Of a stretch of DNA of 64,000 bases, positions 27,743 to 37,106 are shown one piece after another. The translations under genes and the position numbers were made by a program. Within the stretch, counting starts at the first letter, position 1, and each line of letters starts with the position of its first letter. This DNA is from Ralstonia sp. 25mfcol4.1 (GTDB lineage Bacteria > Pseudomonadota > Gammaproteobacteria > Burkholderiales > Burkholderiaceae), in the NCBI RefSeq assembly GCF_900104095.1, contig NZ_FNJO01000010.1:144231-208230 (forward strand). Reading direction: 5' to 3'. A model generated the notes under the pieces. The model was not told the origin of the DNA. It did no database searches and worked only from the letters and a program-made list of their open reading frames with translations.

Positions 27743-28786
27743 ATGAACGAGGAAGGCAAGACCGCCGCGGCGCGCGAGCCGCTGCTGATCGACCTGGCGC
27801 TGCAGGGCGGCGGCGCCCATGGCGCCTTTACCTGGGGCGTGCTGGATCGCCTGCTGGAAGAACCCTGGCTCGATATCGATGGGATATCGGGCACGTCGGC
27901 CGGGGCGATGAATGCCGCCGTGCTGGTCTACGGCCATGCGCTGGATGGCCGGGCGGGTGCCCGCCGGGCGCTGGAAGCGTTCTGGCAGCGAGTGTCCGAT
28001 GCGGCCCGCTTCAGCCCGTTCCGCCGCACCCCGCTCGACGTGATCCTGGGGCGCTGGACACTCGACAACTCCCCGCTGTTCGTCGCCGCCGACCTGGCCG
28101 CGCGCATCTGGTCGCCCTATGACCTGAGCCGCACCGGCAGCAATCCGCTGGCCGAGGTGCTGCAGGCCACCATCGATTTCGATGTCCTGGCCCAGGCCCC
28201 GATTCATCTGTTTGTCACGGCCACCAATGTGGAAACCGGGCGCGGCCGCGTGTTCAAGAACACCGAAGTCACGGCCAGCGTGCTGCTGGCGTCGGCCTGC
28301 CTGCCCACGGTGTTCCAGGCCGTGGAGATCGACGGCGTGCCGTACTGGGATGGCGGCTATGCCGGCAACCCCACCATCACGCCGCTGGTGCGCGAATGCC
28401 AGTCGCGCGACACCATCCTCGTGCAGATCAACCCGGTGGCGCGGGCCGGCGTGCCACGCTCGGCGCGCGACATCCTGAGCCGGGTCAACGAGATTTCCTT
28501 CAACGCCGCCCTGCTCAAGGAACTGCGCATGATCGCCGTGCTGCAGCGCGTGGCCGACCCCGGCGATGCCGAGGGCGCCCAATGGGCCGACATGCGCATC
28601 CATCGCATTGCCAGCGAGCGCATGGCCGAATTTGGTTCGTCGTCGAAGATGAATGCCGAATGGCCGTTCCTGTGCATGTTGCGCGACGAAGGCCGCGCGG
28701 CGGCCGAGCAGTTCCTGGCCATGCACGGCGATGCGCTGGGCAACCAGTCCTCGTTCGATCTCGACGAACTGCTGCGGGAGGTCTGA
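27743..28786 (+). CDS. Patatin-like phospholipase
   Basis: 347 residues with the patatin oxyanion motif LQGGGAHGAF, nucleophile Ser in GTSAG and catalytic Asp in YWDGGYAGN, a complete Ser-Asp dyad. No signal peptide, so a cytosolic acyl hydrolase. ATG 27743 has GGGAG upstream; a GTG at 27719 would add eight residues. The GntP permease gene follows after 3 bases, with its ribosome site inside the end of this gene, so the two are co-expressed. The substrate (lipid or polyester) is unknown. Confidence 0.88.
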   Translation: MNEEGKTAAAREPLLIDLALQGGGAHGAFTWGVLDRLLEEPWLDIDGISGTSAGAMNAAVLVYGHALDGRAGARRALEAFWQRVSDAARFSPFRRTPLDVILGRWTLDNSPLFVAADLAARIWSPYDLSRTGSNPLAEVLQATIDFDVLAQAPIHLFVTATNVETGRGRVFKNTEVTASVLLASACLPTVFQAVEIDGVPYWDGGYAGNPTITPLVRECQSRDTILVQINPVARAGVPRSARDILSRVNEISFNAALLKELRMIAVLQRVADPGDAEGAQWADMRIHRIASERMAEFGSSSKMNAEWPFLCMLRDEGRAAAEQFLAMHGDALGNQSSFDLDELLREV

Positions 28787-28789
28787 GCC

Positions 28790-30244
28790 ATGGGCTTGCT
28801 AGGCATCGTCATCGCCCTGGCGGCGATGATCTGGATGGCGTTCCGTGGCTGGAGCATCCTGCTGATCGCCCCGGCCGCCGCGCTGCTGGCGGCCGCCACG
28901 GCGGGCGACCCGTTGCTGGCCAACTGGACGCAGACCTTCATGGGCACGGCGGCCGGCTTCGTCGCCCAGTTCTTTCCGCTGTTCCTGCTGGGCGCGCTGT
29001 TCGGCAAGCTGATGGACGACAGCGGATCGGTGACCGCGATTGCCGACTGGATGACGCGCACGCTCGGGTCCAGCCGCGCGATGCTGGCCGTGGTGCTGGC
29101 CGGCGCCCTGCTCACCTATGGTGGCGTCAGCCTGTTCGTGGCGTTCTTCGTGCTGGCGCCGATGGCCCATGCGCTGTTTCGCGCGGCCGACATCCCGCAC
29201 CGTCTGATGCCGGCCGCCATCGTGCTGGGCACTTCCACCTTTACGATGTCAGCCCTGCCCGGCACGCCGGCGATCCAGAACGCGATCCCGATGCCCTTCT
29301 TCAGCACCACGCCGTTCGCGGCGCCGGGGCTGGGCATCATCGCCAGCCTGGTGATGCTGGCGTTCGGCATGTGGTGGCTGACGCGCTGCGAAGGTGCGGC
29401 GCGCCGCAAGGGCGAAGGCTACGGCGGCGGGACATCGGCCGGTGTCGACGAGGTGGCCGAACGCCCGCTGATCCGCGAGCGCGCCAGCACCGCGCATGAG
29501 TTCGATCCGGCCGAAGCGCGGCACGGCCAGCGCAGCGCCGAGCCGCCCGGCGCGCTGGTGGCGCTGCTGCCGCTGGTCGTGGTGATTGCGGTGAACCTGA
29601 CCATGAGCCTGGTCGTGCTGCCGCGCCTGGACGCGGACTACCTGGCGCTGCCGGAATGGGGTGCCACGTCGTTGCAGGCCGTGGGCGGGGTGTGGTCAGT
29701 GATCGTCGCGCTGGCGGCGGCCATCCTGTGCCTGGTGCTGCTGAACTGGCGGCGCCTGACCGCATTGCGCGAAACCATGGGCGCCGGTGCGCACGCGGCA
29801 GCCCTGCCGGTGCTCAGCGTGGCCAGCCTGGTCGGCTTTGGCGCCGTGGTGGCCGGGCTGCCGGGCTTTGCGGTGGTACGGGACTGGGTGTTGTCGATCG
29901 AAGGCGGCCCGCTGGTGTCGCTGGCCGTGGCCACCAACGTGCTGTCGGCGCTGACCGGCTCGGCATCGGGCGGCCTGACCATCGCGCTCGATGCGCTCGG
30001 CGGCACCTACCTGGCGCAGGCGCTGGAGATCGGCCTCGATCCCGCCGTGCTGCACCGCGTGGCGGTGATGAGCGCCGGTACGCTCGACACGCTGCCGCAC
30101 AACGGCGCGGTGGTCACGCTGCTGGCCGTCTGCGGCACCACGCACAAGCAAAGCTACGGCGGCATCGTGATGGTCGGCATCGTCGGGCCGCTGCTGGCGC
30201 TGGTGGCCGTCATCGTACTCGGGACACTGGTCGGATCGTTCTGA
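28790..30244 (+). CDS. GntP family permease
   Basis: 484 residues with about 12 membrane segments, an internal hydrophilic loop (~205-255) and the family segments FPLFLLGALFGKLMDDSG, TYGGVSLFVAFF and GTLDTLPHNGAVVTLL. GntP members import gluconate or similar hydroxy acids; some betaproteobacterial relatives are linked to 3-hydroxybutyrate. CGGGAGG lies before the ATG, at the end of the patatin gene. Coupling with a patatin suggests uptake of a hydroxy acid that is also released from an ester. Confidence 0.88.
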   Translation: MGLLGIVIALAAMIWMAFRGWSILLIAPAAALLAAATAGDPLLANWTQTFMGTAAGFVAQFFPLFLLGALFGKLMDDSGSVTAIADWMTRTLGSSRAMLAVVLAGALLTYGGVSLFVAFFVLAPMAHALFRAADIPHRLMPAAIVLGTSTFTMSALPGTPAIQNAIPMPFFSTTPFAAPGLGIIASLVMLAFGMWWLTRCEGAARRKGEGYGGGTSAGVDEVAERPLIRERASTAHEFDPAEARHGQRSAEPPGALVALLPLVVVIAVNLTMSLVVLPRLDADYLALPEWGATSLQAVGGVWSVIVALAAAILCLVLLNWRRLTALRETMGAGAHAAALPVLSVASLVGFGAVVAGLPGFAVVRDWVLSIEGGPLVSLAVATNVLSALTGSASGGLTIALDALGGTYLAQALEIGLDPAVLHRVAVMSAGTLDTLPHNGAVVTLLAVCGTTHKQSYGGIVMVGIVGPLLALVAVIVLGTLVGSF

Positions 30245-30278
30245 ACCGGCCAGTGCCCCGGCACGCCATTCGCGCCGG

Positions 30279-31388
30279 TCAGGCCGACTGCACGCGGTAG
30301 CGTTCCAGCCAGTGGGCGTACGGCGCGGGCAGCACCCATGACGGACGCTCCAAGCCCAGCTTCATCGCGGTCTGGTACGGCCAGTGCGGGTTCGACAGCA
30401 TGGCGCGGCCCACCATCACCAGATCCATCTGGCCTTCCTCCACCACGCGGTTGGCCACCACGGGGTCGTCGATGCCCCACGACGACGCCACCGGCAGGCC
30501 GGCCTCGCGATGTACGCGCTCGGCGATCGGCGCCAGGAAGGCCGGGCCCCAGGGGATCCTGGCATCGGGCGTGGAAAAGCCGACGCTGACGTTCAGCATG
30601 TCCAGGCCGCCCTCGCGCATGGCGCGCACCAGTTCGATCGATTCCTTGAGCGTCTGCTCGTCGTTGCCGTCGTACTCGATCACGCCGAAACGGGCGGTCA
30701 GCGGCAGGTTCTGCGGCCACACCTCGCGCACGGCGGCCAGCGTTTCCAGCAGGAAGCGGCCACGGCCGATGGCGTCCTTGCCGTATTCGTCGGTACGCTC
30801 GTTGCCGTGGACCGAGAAGAAGCTCTGCGCCAGATAGCCGTGCGCGAAGTGCAATTCCAGCCACTGGAAGCCGGCGTCGCGGGCGCGCCGGGCGGCAGCC
30901 ACGAAATCGGCCTGGATGCGGGCGATATCGTCGTGCGTCATCGCTTCGGGCATTTTCGACAGGTTCGCGCCGAACGGCCTCGCCGACGGCGAAAGGGTCT
31001 TCCAGCCACGGTCGTCGCCCTCGGGGATATGGTCGTCGCCTTCCCACGGACGGTTGGCGCTGGCCTTGCGGCCGGCGTGGGCGATCTGGATGCCGGGAAC
31101 GGCACCACCCGCCTTGATGGCCTCGGCAATGCGCGCCATGCCGACGGCCTGCTCGTCGTTCCACAGACCCGTGCATCCTGGCGTGATCCGGCCTTCCGGC
31201 GACACCGCCGTGGCCTCGACGATCACCAGGCCGGCGCCGCCACGGGCCAGGCCGGCGTAGTGGGACAGGTGCCAGTCGTTGGTGAAGCCATCGATAGCGC
31301 TGTACTGGCACATCGGCGGCACCGCGATGCGGTTGCGGAGCGTAACGTCTTTCAGCGTGAACGGAGTGAAAAGTGCAGGCGTAGTCAT
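30279..31388 (-). CDS. NADH:flavin oxidoreductase, Old Yellow Enzyme family (YqjM-like)
   Basis: A 369-residue FMN TIM barrel of the YqjM subclass: VPPMCQYSAIDG at the N-terminus, QIAHAGRKAS, the substrate-binding LHFAHGYLAQSFFS and MVGRAMLSNPHW at the end. It reduces activated C=C bonds of enones using NAD(P)H. ATG 31388 has AGAGAT upstream; a further ATG at 31403 is possible. It is divergent from a LysR gene that probably regulates it. Confidence 0.9.
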   Translation of the reverse strand: MTTPALFTPFTLKDVTLRNRIAVPPMCQYSAIDGFTNDWHLSHYAGLARGGAGLVIVEATAVSPEGRITPGCTGLWNDEQAVGMARIAEAIKAGGAVPGIQIAHAGRKASANRPWEGDDHIPEGDDRGWKTLSPSARPFGANLSKMPEAMTHDDIARIQADFVAAARRARDAGFQWLELHFAHGYLAQSFFSVHGNERTDEYGKDAIGRGRFLLETLAAVREVWPQNLPLTARFGVIEYDGNDEQTLKESIELVRAMREGGLDMLNVSVGFSTPDARIPWGPAFLAPIAERVHREAGLPVASSWGIDDPVVANRVVEEGQMDLVMVGRAMLSNPHWPYQTAMKLGLERPSWVLPAPYAHWLERYRVQSA

Positions 31389-31481
31389 GTGTGATCTCTG
31401 CATGTTGCAATGCAGCGATATTAGCCATGGCCCGCTATAATGAAAACCGTCTACGCGTTATCGCTTCCATAAGAGTTCATT
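31389..31481. promoter_or_regulatory. Divergent OYE/LysR control region
   Basis: This 93-base gap holds a perfect TATAAT at 31436-31441 facing the LysR gene, without a good -35 at 16-18 bases, and a TTGCAA-containing dyad near 31402-31414. The layout suits LysR autoregulation and activation of the oxidoreductase gene. Confidence 0.5.
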
Positions 31482-32357
31482 ATGCTTAACCCCCAATGGC
31501 TGCGCTCGTTTGCCATGCTGGCGCAAACCGGCAGCTTTACCAGCGCGGCCGACGAACTCGGCCTGACCCAGGCCGCCGTCAGCCAGCACATCCGGCATCT
31601 GGAAGATTCGCTCGGTCCGCTGCTGATCCGCCGCCCGCGCGCGCTGGAACTGACGCCGGCCGGCCGCGCGCTGCTGGAATACTGCGCCGACATGGAACTG
31701 GCCAACGACCGGCTGCGCGCCCGGCTGGTCGACGATGGCGAGTCCGGCGTGGTCGGGCTGATCACGCCCGGCAGCATCGGCCTGTTCCTGTACCCGCGCC
31801 TGCTGGACCTGCAGGGCAAGACGCCGGGACTGATCATCCGGCACCGTTTCGCGCCAGATGCCGAGGTGCTGGAAAGCGTGCTGCAGAACCGCTTTGACGT
31901 GGGGCTGGTGTCGCTCAAGCCCGACGATCCCCGGCTGACCGCGACGCCGTTCAGCGAGGAGCCCCTGGAACTGGTCTATCCGGCGGGCGAACAGGTACAG
32001 GGCTGGGACGATCTGCAGCGCATCGGTTTCGTCGACCATCCGGACGGCAAGACCATGGCCAACCGCCTGCTGAGCCGGCACTACCCGGGTAATCCGGGCG
32101 TGCATACGCTGCCCTGCCGGGGCTTCAGCAACCAGGTGAGTCTGATGCTGGAACCGGTGGCGCGCGGTTTTGGCTTTACCGTGATTCCGCGCTATGCGCG
32201 CCAGGCTTTCGTGCAGAAGGACCAGATCCGGGTGCTGGACTGCCACGCGCCGGTGATCGACAAGCTCTGGCTGATCCACCGCTCGGAATGGGCGCTGGCG
32301 CCGCGCGTGGCGCGCGTGGTGGACTACCTGCGCACGCAGGTGAAGACTGCCGCCTAG
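31482..32357 (+). CDS. LysR family transcriptional regulator
   Basis: 291 residues starting MLNPQWLRSFAMLAQTGSFT, with helix-turn-helix SAADELGLTQAAVSQHIRHLE and a LysR effector domain of the ArgP-like length. Divergent from the Old Yellow Enzyme gene and likely its regulator. Effector unknown. Confidence 0.9.
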   Translation: MLNPQWLRSFAMLAQTGSFTSAADELGLTQAAVSQHIRHLEDSLGPLLIRRPRALELTPAGRALLEYCADMELANDRLRARLVDDGESGVVGLITPGSIGLFLYPRLLDLQGKTPGLIIRHRFAPDAEVLESVLQNRFDVGLVSLKPDDPRLTATPFSEEPLELVYPAGEQVQGWDDLQRIGFVDHPDGKTMANRLLSRHYPGNPGVHTLPCRGFSNQVSLMLEPVARGFGFTVIPRYARQAFVQKDQIRVLDCHAPVIDKLWLIHRSEWALAPRVARVVDYLRTQVKTAA

Positions 32358-32376
32358 TGGCCGGGAACGGCGCCCT

Positions 32377-32901
32377 TCAGGATTGGCGGGGCCGGCTGCC
32401 CAGCCGGGCGATCACATCGGCATGCGCCGGGTGCGACGCCGCCAGCCGCAGGGGATCGGCCAGTTCGAATTCGCTGAACTCGAAGCCCGGTGCCACCGTG
32501 CAGCCGGCCAGCGCATAGCCGGCCGCGCCTTCGGTGGCGGGCACGCGCTCGGCGGCAAACCAGCAGCCGGCCGGCACCACGGCCTGGAACACGGTGCCGG
32601 GTTGCGCCAGTGGATTGCCCAGCCGATGCGTGACCAGCGTGCCGTCGGGCGTCAGCCAGCGCACGTGGATCGGATCGCCGGCGTAGAAATGCCATGCCTC
32701 GTCGGCACGGATGCGATGCCAGGCCGAAAACGCCGTATCGCACAGCAGGTAGTAGATCGCGGTGGAAGCGGAACGCTCGGCGCCGTCGGGCAGGCGCCGC
32801 ACACGGGCCGCGTCACGGAACGTTTCGCGGTAATAGCCGCCTTCGGGATGCGGAATCAGGCCAAGCTCGTCGATCAGGCGTTGCTGCGGGGTATCGGTCA
32901 T
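32377..32901 (-). CDS. Cupin superfamily protein (DUF985)
   Basis: 174 residues with the DUF985 signature LGLIPHPEGGYYRETF, ASTAIYYLL and AWHFYAGDPIHVRWL, a single cupin barrel. Members are small epimerase-like or sugar-binding cupins of unproven activity. ATG 32901 is used because homology begins shortly after it; its ribosome site is poor. Convergent with the LysR gene (19 bases between). Confidence 0.85.
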   Translation of the reverse strand: MTDTPQQRLIDELGLIPHPEGGYYRETFRDAARVRRLPDGAERSASTAIYYLLCDTAFSAWHRIRADEAWHFYAGDPIHVRWLTPDGTLVTHRLGNPLAQPGTVFQAVVPAGCWFAAERVPATEGAAGYALAGCTVAPGFEFSEFELADPLRLAASHPAHADVIARLGSRPRQS

Positions 32902-33078
32902 GGCGGAGGGCGGCAGTGGCACGGGGGCCGCCACCATACCATGGTGCGTCAGGCGAACAGTGCAGGATTTGCCAAGACAGCCCTGGCGCGCTGCGCTAGT
33001 CTGCCGGGCAATATCCGGAAATCCGCCCCCGATCGCCGGTGATGACGATCGCGGGCCTGCGAGCTGCCCACTACCAAG

Positions 33079-33987
33079 ATGTCGCGCCCCGTTCCCGCCT
33101 GGCTGCCCGCCATGGCCTTTGTCCTGATCTGGTCCACCGGTTTCATCGTCGGCAAGGCCGTCGTGCCGGTGGCCGATACCAGCCTGTTCCTGCTGGCCCG
33201 CTTTGCGCTGGCCACGCTGATGTTCGCCGCCGTGGCTGGCGCCGGGCGCGCCGCATGGCCGCCGCTGTCGCAGGTGCCGCGCCATCTGCTGGCCGGCGCG
33301 CTGATGCAGGGCATCTACCTGTGCGCCGGCTATGGCGCGGTGGCACACGGCCTGTCCCCATCGATCATGGCACTGCTGGGCGCCCTGCAGCCGCTGCTGA
33401 CCGCCCTGCTGGCCATCCCGCTGCTGGGCGAGCAGCCGACCGCGCGCACCTGGCGCGGGCTCGGGCTGGGCGCGCTGGGCGTGGGTCTGGTAGTCTTGCC
33501 AGCCATGCAGGCCGGCGCGCCGCACGTGGTATCCCCGTGGATTGTGCTGGTCGGCGTGCTGGCGATTGTCTCGATCACGATGGGAACCCTGCTCCAGAAA
33601 ACCTCGATCCGCCGCGCGGATATCCGCGCCAGTTCGGCCTGGCAAAACGCCGGGGCGATGCTGGTGGCCGGCGTCGTGGTGAGTGCGTCCGGCGGCATCG
33701 GCGCGTTGCGCTGGCAAGGCGGCCCCACGCTGTGGATATCGCTGGCGTGGGCCGCGGTGGTGCTGTCCGGCCTGGGCACGTGGCTGTTGCTGGGCCTGGT
33801 GCGGCGCGGCCAGGCGGCCAATGCCGCCGCGCTGATGTTCCTGGCCCCGCCGCTGGCGGCCGTGCAGGCCGCGCTGCTGTTCGGCGACCGCCTTGGGCCC
33901 GTGCAGTGGGTGGGCATGGCCATCGCCGGGGTTGGCGTCTGGCTCTGCCAGACACAGGGCAAGCCGCGTCATGCCGAAGCTCGTTGA
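33079..33987 (+). CDS. EamA/DMT family transporter
   Basis: 302 residues with ten hydrophobic segments in two EamA halves (IWSTGFIVGKAVVP in the first, AALMFLAPPLAAVQAALLFGD in the second). Family members export metabolites or amino acids across the inner membrane. The AraC regulator gene overlaps its last 17 bases, suggesting that regulator controls it. Substrate unknown. Confidence 0.87.
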   Translation: MSRPVPAWLPAMAFVLIWSTGFIVGKAVVPVADTSLFLLARFALATLMFAAVAGAGRAAWPPLSQVPRHLLAGALMQGIYLCAGYGAVAHGLSPSIMALLGALQPLLTALLAIPLLGEQPTARTWRGLGLGALGVGLVVLPAMQAGAPHVVSPWIVLVGVLAIVSITMGTLLQKTSIRRADIRASSAWQNAGAMLVAGVVVSASGGIGALRWQGGPTLWISLAWAAVVLSGLGTWLLLGLVRRGQAANAAALMFLAPPLAAVQAALLFGDRLGPVQWVGMAIAGVGVWLCQTQGKPRHAEAR

Positions 33988-34738
33988 GCACACTTCGCCC
34001 CTGGTCGAACCGCGCCGCTACCCGCACCGGCCGTTCGGCCACGCGCACGACTATCACCAGTTGCTGTTTGGCGTGGATGGCCAGACCGAACTGGAAATCG
34101 ACGGCCGCGCCTATCGGGTGGACGGCACCCACGGCCTTGTCATCCCGGCCGGCATGCATCATCTGTGCAGCGGACTGACCGACAACCTGCAGCTCGTGGC
34201 CGACTTTCCCGCCAGCTCCGTGGCGCTGCCGGCGCGGCTGATGGCGACGCCCCGCATGTTCGCGATGGATCCCGCGTTTGCCACGCGTGTGCGCCGGCTG
34301 GCCACCGCACGGCAGGCGTCGGGCGCCCTGCCGCAGCATGCCTGGCAGCAGGCAGCGGCGCTGGCGGGCGGCCTGTCCGCCATGCTCGGCCTCGATGACC
34401 GGCAGGCCGATGCGGCACGCTTTCCGGTGGGCGCCATCGACCGCTACCTGCGCACCCATCTTTCCACGCCCCTGCGGGTGGACCAGCTTGCCGCACGCAT
34501 CGGCTGGGGGCCCCGGCGCTTTCATACGCTGTTCTGCGAGGCCTTCGGCGACACGCCCCACGGCTATCAGACGCGCCTTCGGCTGGACCAGGCCGTGCAA
34601 TGGCTGATGGCCGGCACGATGCCGCTGGCCGATATCGCGGCCGGCGTTGGTTATCCCGACCAGACCACCTTCACGCGCGCCTTCGCGCGCCGTTTTGGCA
34701 TGCCGCCGGCCGCCTGGCGCTTGGCCGCCGCAGCCTGA
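33971..34738 (+). CDS. AraC family transcriptional regulator
   Basis: 255 residues: an N-terminal cupin-like sensor (HAHDYHQLLFGVDGQTELEIDG) and two helix-turn-helix motifs at the C-terminus (LRVDQLAARIGWGPRRFHTLF; LADIAAGVGYPDQTTFTRAFARRFG). ATG 33971 overlaps the EamA gene by 17 bases, indicating co-translation and a likely regulatory link to the exporter. Confidence 0.9.
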   Translation: MPKLVEHTSPLVEPRRYPHRPFGHAHDYHQLLFGVDGQTELEIDGRAYRVDGTHGLVIPAGMHHLCSGLTDNLQLVADFPASSVALPARLMATPRMFAMDPAFATRVRRLATARQASGALPQHAWQQAAALAGGLSAMLGLDDRQADAARFPVGAIDRYLRTHLSTPLRVDQLAARIGWGPRRFHTLFCEAFGDTPHGYQTRLRLDQAVQWLMAGTMPLADIAAGVGYPDQTTFTRAFARRFGMPPAAWRLAAAA

Positions 34739-34859
34739 CGCGCAAGTTTTACAAAGACGAGTAAGGGGCGCACGAGGCCCTTCGCGCGGTCCTGTCCGCA
34801 AGCCAGACACCGCGCGCGCCGCGCGACCGGTACGAAACTTGCGAAGCCTACCGTTCGCC

Positions 34860-37106
34860 ATGACGAACGACGACAATCCCTCCCTGCTGCGCCCGGGCCA
34901 CAATTGCTGGCGCGTGGCCCCATGCACGCGGCTGGCGATGCTCGTCGATGCCGATGCGTATTTTCCCGCGCTACGCCAGGCGCTGACCCGCGCGGAGCAC
35001 AGCATCTTCATCCTGGGCTGGGATATCGACAGCCGCATGCGGCTGCAGCCCGAAGCGGGTTCCGGCGGCGCCGCTTCCGATGCCCCTTCGGACGGCCTGC
35101 CCGCCGAACTGCGCGACTTCCTCAATGCCCTGTGCCGCCGGCGCCGGGGCCTGCGCGTGTACGTGCTGAGCTGGGATTACGCGATGGTGTTCGCGCTGGA
35201 GCGCGAATTCCTGCCCGCCGCCAAGGAGCACTGGCAAGCTCACCGGCGGTTATCGTTCTGCCTGGACGGCAACCATCCCGTGGGCGCCTCGCATCATCAA
35301 AAGGTGGTGGTCATCGACCATCGGCTGGCGTTTGTTGGCGGGCTGGACCTGACCATTCGTCGCTGGGACACCCACCACCACCTGCCGGATGATCCGCGCC
35401 GCGTGGACCCCGACGGCAAGCCCTACGCACCGTTCCACGACGTGCAGTGCATGGTCGATGGCGAGGCCGCGCACGCGCTGGGCGAGCTGGCGGCCGACCG
35501 CTGGCTGCGCGCAACCGGACGGCATCCGCGCGTGCCGCGGCAACCATCGCCGGCGCCGGCCACCGACCTGTGGCCCGAACAGGTGGCGCCTGACATCACC
35601 AACGTGCCGGTGGGTATCAGTCGCACATTTCCCGTACGCGACGACGAACCGGGTATCAGCGAGATCCGCACGCTCTACACCGATGCCATCGGCGCCGCCC
35701 GCGACAGCATCTACCTGGAAAACCAGTATTTCAGCTCGGGGCTGATCGCCGACGCGTTTGCCGCCCGGCTGCGCGAGCCTGACGCGCCGGACATCGCCCT
35801 GGTATCGCGCCGCACGGAAAGCGGCTGGCTGGAAGAGGCCAGCATGGGCGTGCTGCGGGCGCGCCTGTACCGCCGGCTGCGTGCAGCCGATCCGGATGGG
35901 CGCTTCCAGCTGTACTGTCCGCACGTGCCCGGCCTGGGCAATGCCTGCGTCAACGTGCACAGCAAGATCATGGCCGTGGACGACCGCCTGCTGACAATCG
36001 GCTCCGCCAACCTGAGCAACCGCTCGTTCGGGCTCGATACCGAGTGCAACCTGGTGATCGAATCCCGGGGCGACCCGCGTATTGCCGCCGCCATCCGCGC
36101 CATGCGCGACCGTCTGCTGTGCGAGCATCTGGCCGTCACGCCCGAAGCGCTGCACCAGGCCATGGCCGCGCATCCGCGCATGAACGCTGCGCTGGCCGCG
36201 CTGTATCGGCCCGAAGGGCGCACGCTGCAACCCTTTGCGCCCGCCGTGCCCGAGGACGTGGATGCGGCGCTGCCCGATGCCACGCTGCTTGACCCGATGG
36301 AACCCATCGACGCCGAACAGGTCATGACGGAGTTCGTCGGCCAGGACGCCCGCCCGCATGTGGCCAGCCGCGTGGCGCTGCTGGTGGCCTTCGTGCTGCT
36401 GGTGGCCGGCGTGGTCTTTGCCTGGCGCTACACGCCATTGCGCGAATGGGCCGATTTCCGCCACGTGCTGGCGCTGGTGCAACGCGTGGACGACATGCCG
36501 ATGGCCCCGCTGGCAATGATGGGTGCCTTCGTCGCCGGGGGACTGGCGCTGTTCCCGGTGACGGTACTGATCGTGGTGACCGTGGTGGTTTTCGGGCCCC
36601 TGTACGGCGGCGCGATTGCGCTGGCCGGGACCGTGCTCAGCACGGCGGCGGGCTACACCGTGGGACGCCTGCTGGGCCGCAACGCGGTGCGGCGCTTTGG
36701 CGGCCGGCGCCTGAACCGTTTGAGCCAGAAGGTGAGCCAGCACGGCCTGCTGGCCATGGTGGCGCTGCGGCTGGTGCCGGTGGCGCCGTTCACCCTGGTC
36801 AACCTGGTGGTCGGGGCGTCGCGCATCCGGTTGCGCGACTGCCTGCTGGGCACGGCCATCGGCATGTCGCCGGGCATCATCGTGTCGGCGTCGCTGGTGG
36901 ACCGCATCGCGGCCGTGGCCCGGCATCCCGAGCCGAAGACGTTCGCGCTGCTGGCGCTGGTACTGCTGATTCCCGCCGCGCTGTGGTGGGTGTTGCGGCG
37001 CCGCCGCCAGCGGCGCGGCCGCGCGGCCCAAGGTCATGCGCGGGCCGGCAAGGGGCCACGGCCGCCGCACGGCTGCCACCCGCCGTCCGGCGAGGGTGCC
37101 CGATGA
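34860..37106 (+). CDS. Phospholipase D-type phosphatidyltransferase fused to a C-terminal VTT/DedA membrane domain
   Basis: 748 residues. Two HKD motifs, HHQKVVVIDHRLAFVGG (~residue 145) and NVHSKIMAVDDRLLTIGSAN (~365), make a complete PLD active site as in cardiolipin synthase ClsB. A membrane segment near ~505 leads to a DedA/VTT-like domain (~545-705) with VTVLIVVTVVVFGP and LRLVPVAPFTLVNLVVGAS, then a very basic tail. VTT proteins move lipids across membranes, so the fusion may couple phospholipid synthesis to flipping; that is inference. It overlaps the EEP gene by four bases (ATGA). ATG 34860 is the first start consistent with PLD homology. Confidence 0.88.
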   Translation: MTNDDNPSLLRPGHNCWRVAPCTRLAMLVDADAYFPALRQALTRAEHSIFILGWDIDSRMRLQPEAGSGGAASDAPSDGLPAELRDFLNALCRRRRGLRVYVLSWDYAMVFALEREFLPAAKEHWQAHRRLSFCLDGNHPVGASHHQKVVVIDHRLAFVGGLDLTIRRWDTHHHLPDDPRRVDPDGKPYAPFHDVQCMVDGEAAHALGELAADRWLRATGRHPRVPRQPSPAPATDLWPEQVAPDITNVPVGISRTFPVRDDEPGISEIRTLYTDAIGAARDSIYLENQYFSSGLIADAFAARLREPDAPDIALVSRRTESGWLEEASMGVLRARLYRRLRAADPDGRFQLYCPHVPGLGNACVNVHSKIMAVDDRLLTIGSANLSNRSFGLDTECNLVIESRGDPRIAAAIRAMRDRLLCEHLAVTPEALHQAMAAHPRMNAALAALYRPEGRTLQPFAPAVPEDVDAALPDATLLDPMEPIDAEQVMTEFVGQDARPHVASRVALLVAFVLLVAGVVFAWRYTPLREWADFRHVLALVQRVDDMPMAPLAMMGAFVAGGLALFPVTVLIVVTVVVFGPLYGGAIALAGTVLSTAAGYTVGRLLGRNAVRRFGGRRLNRLSQKVSQHGLLAMVALRLVPVAPFTLVNLVVGASRIRLRDCLLGTAIGMSPGIIVSASLVDRIAAVARHPEPKTFALLALVLLIPAALWWVLRRRRQRRGRAAQGHARAGKGPRPPHGCHPPSGEGAR

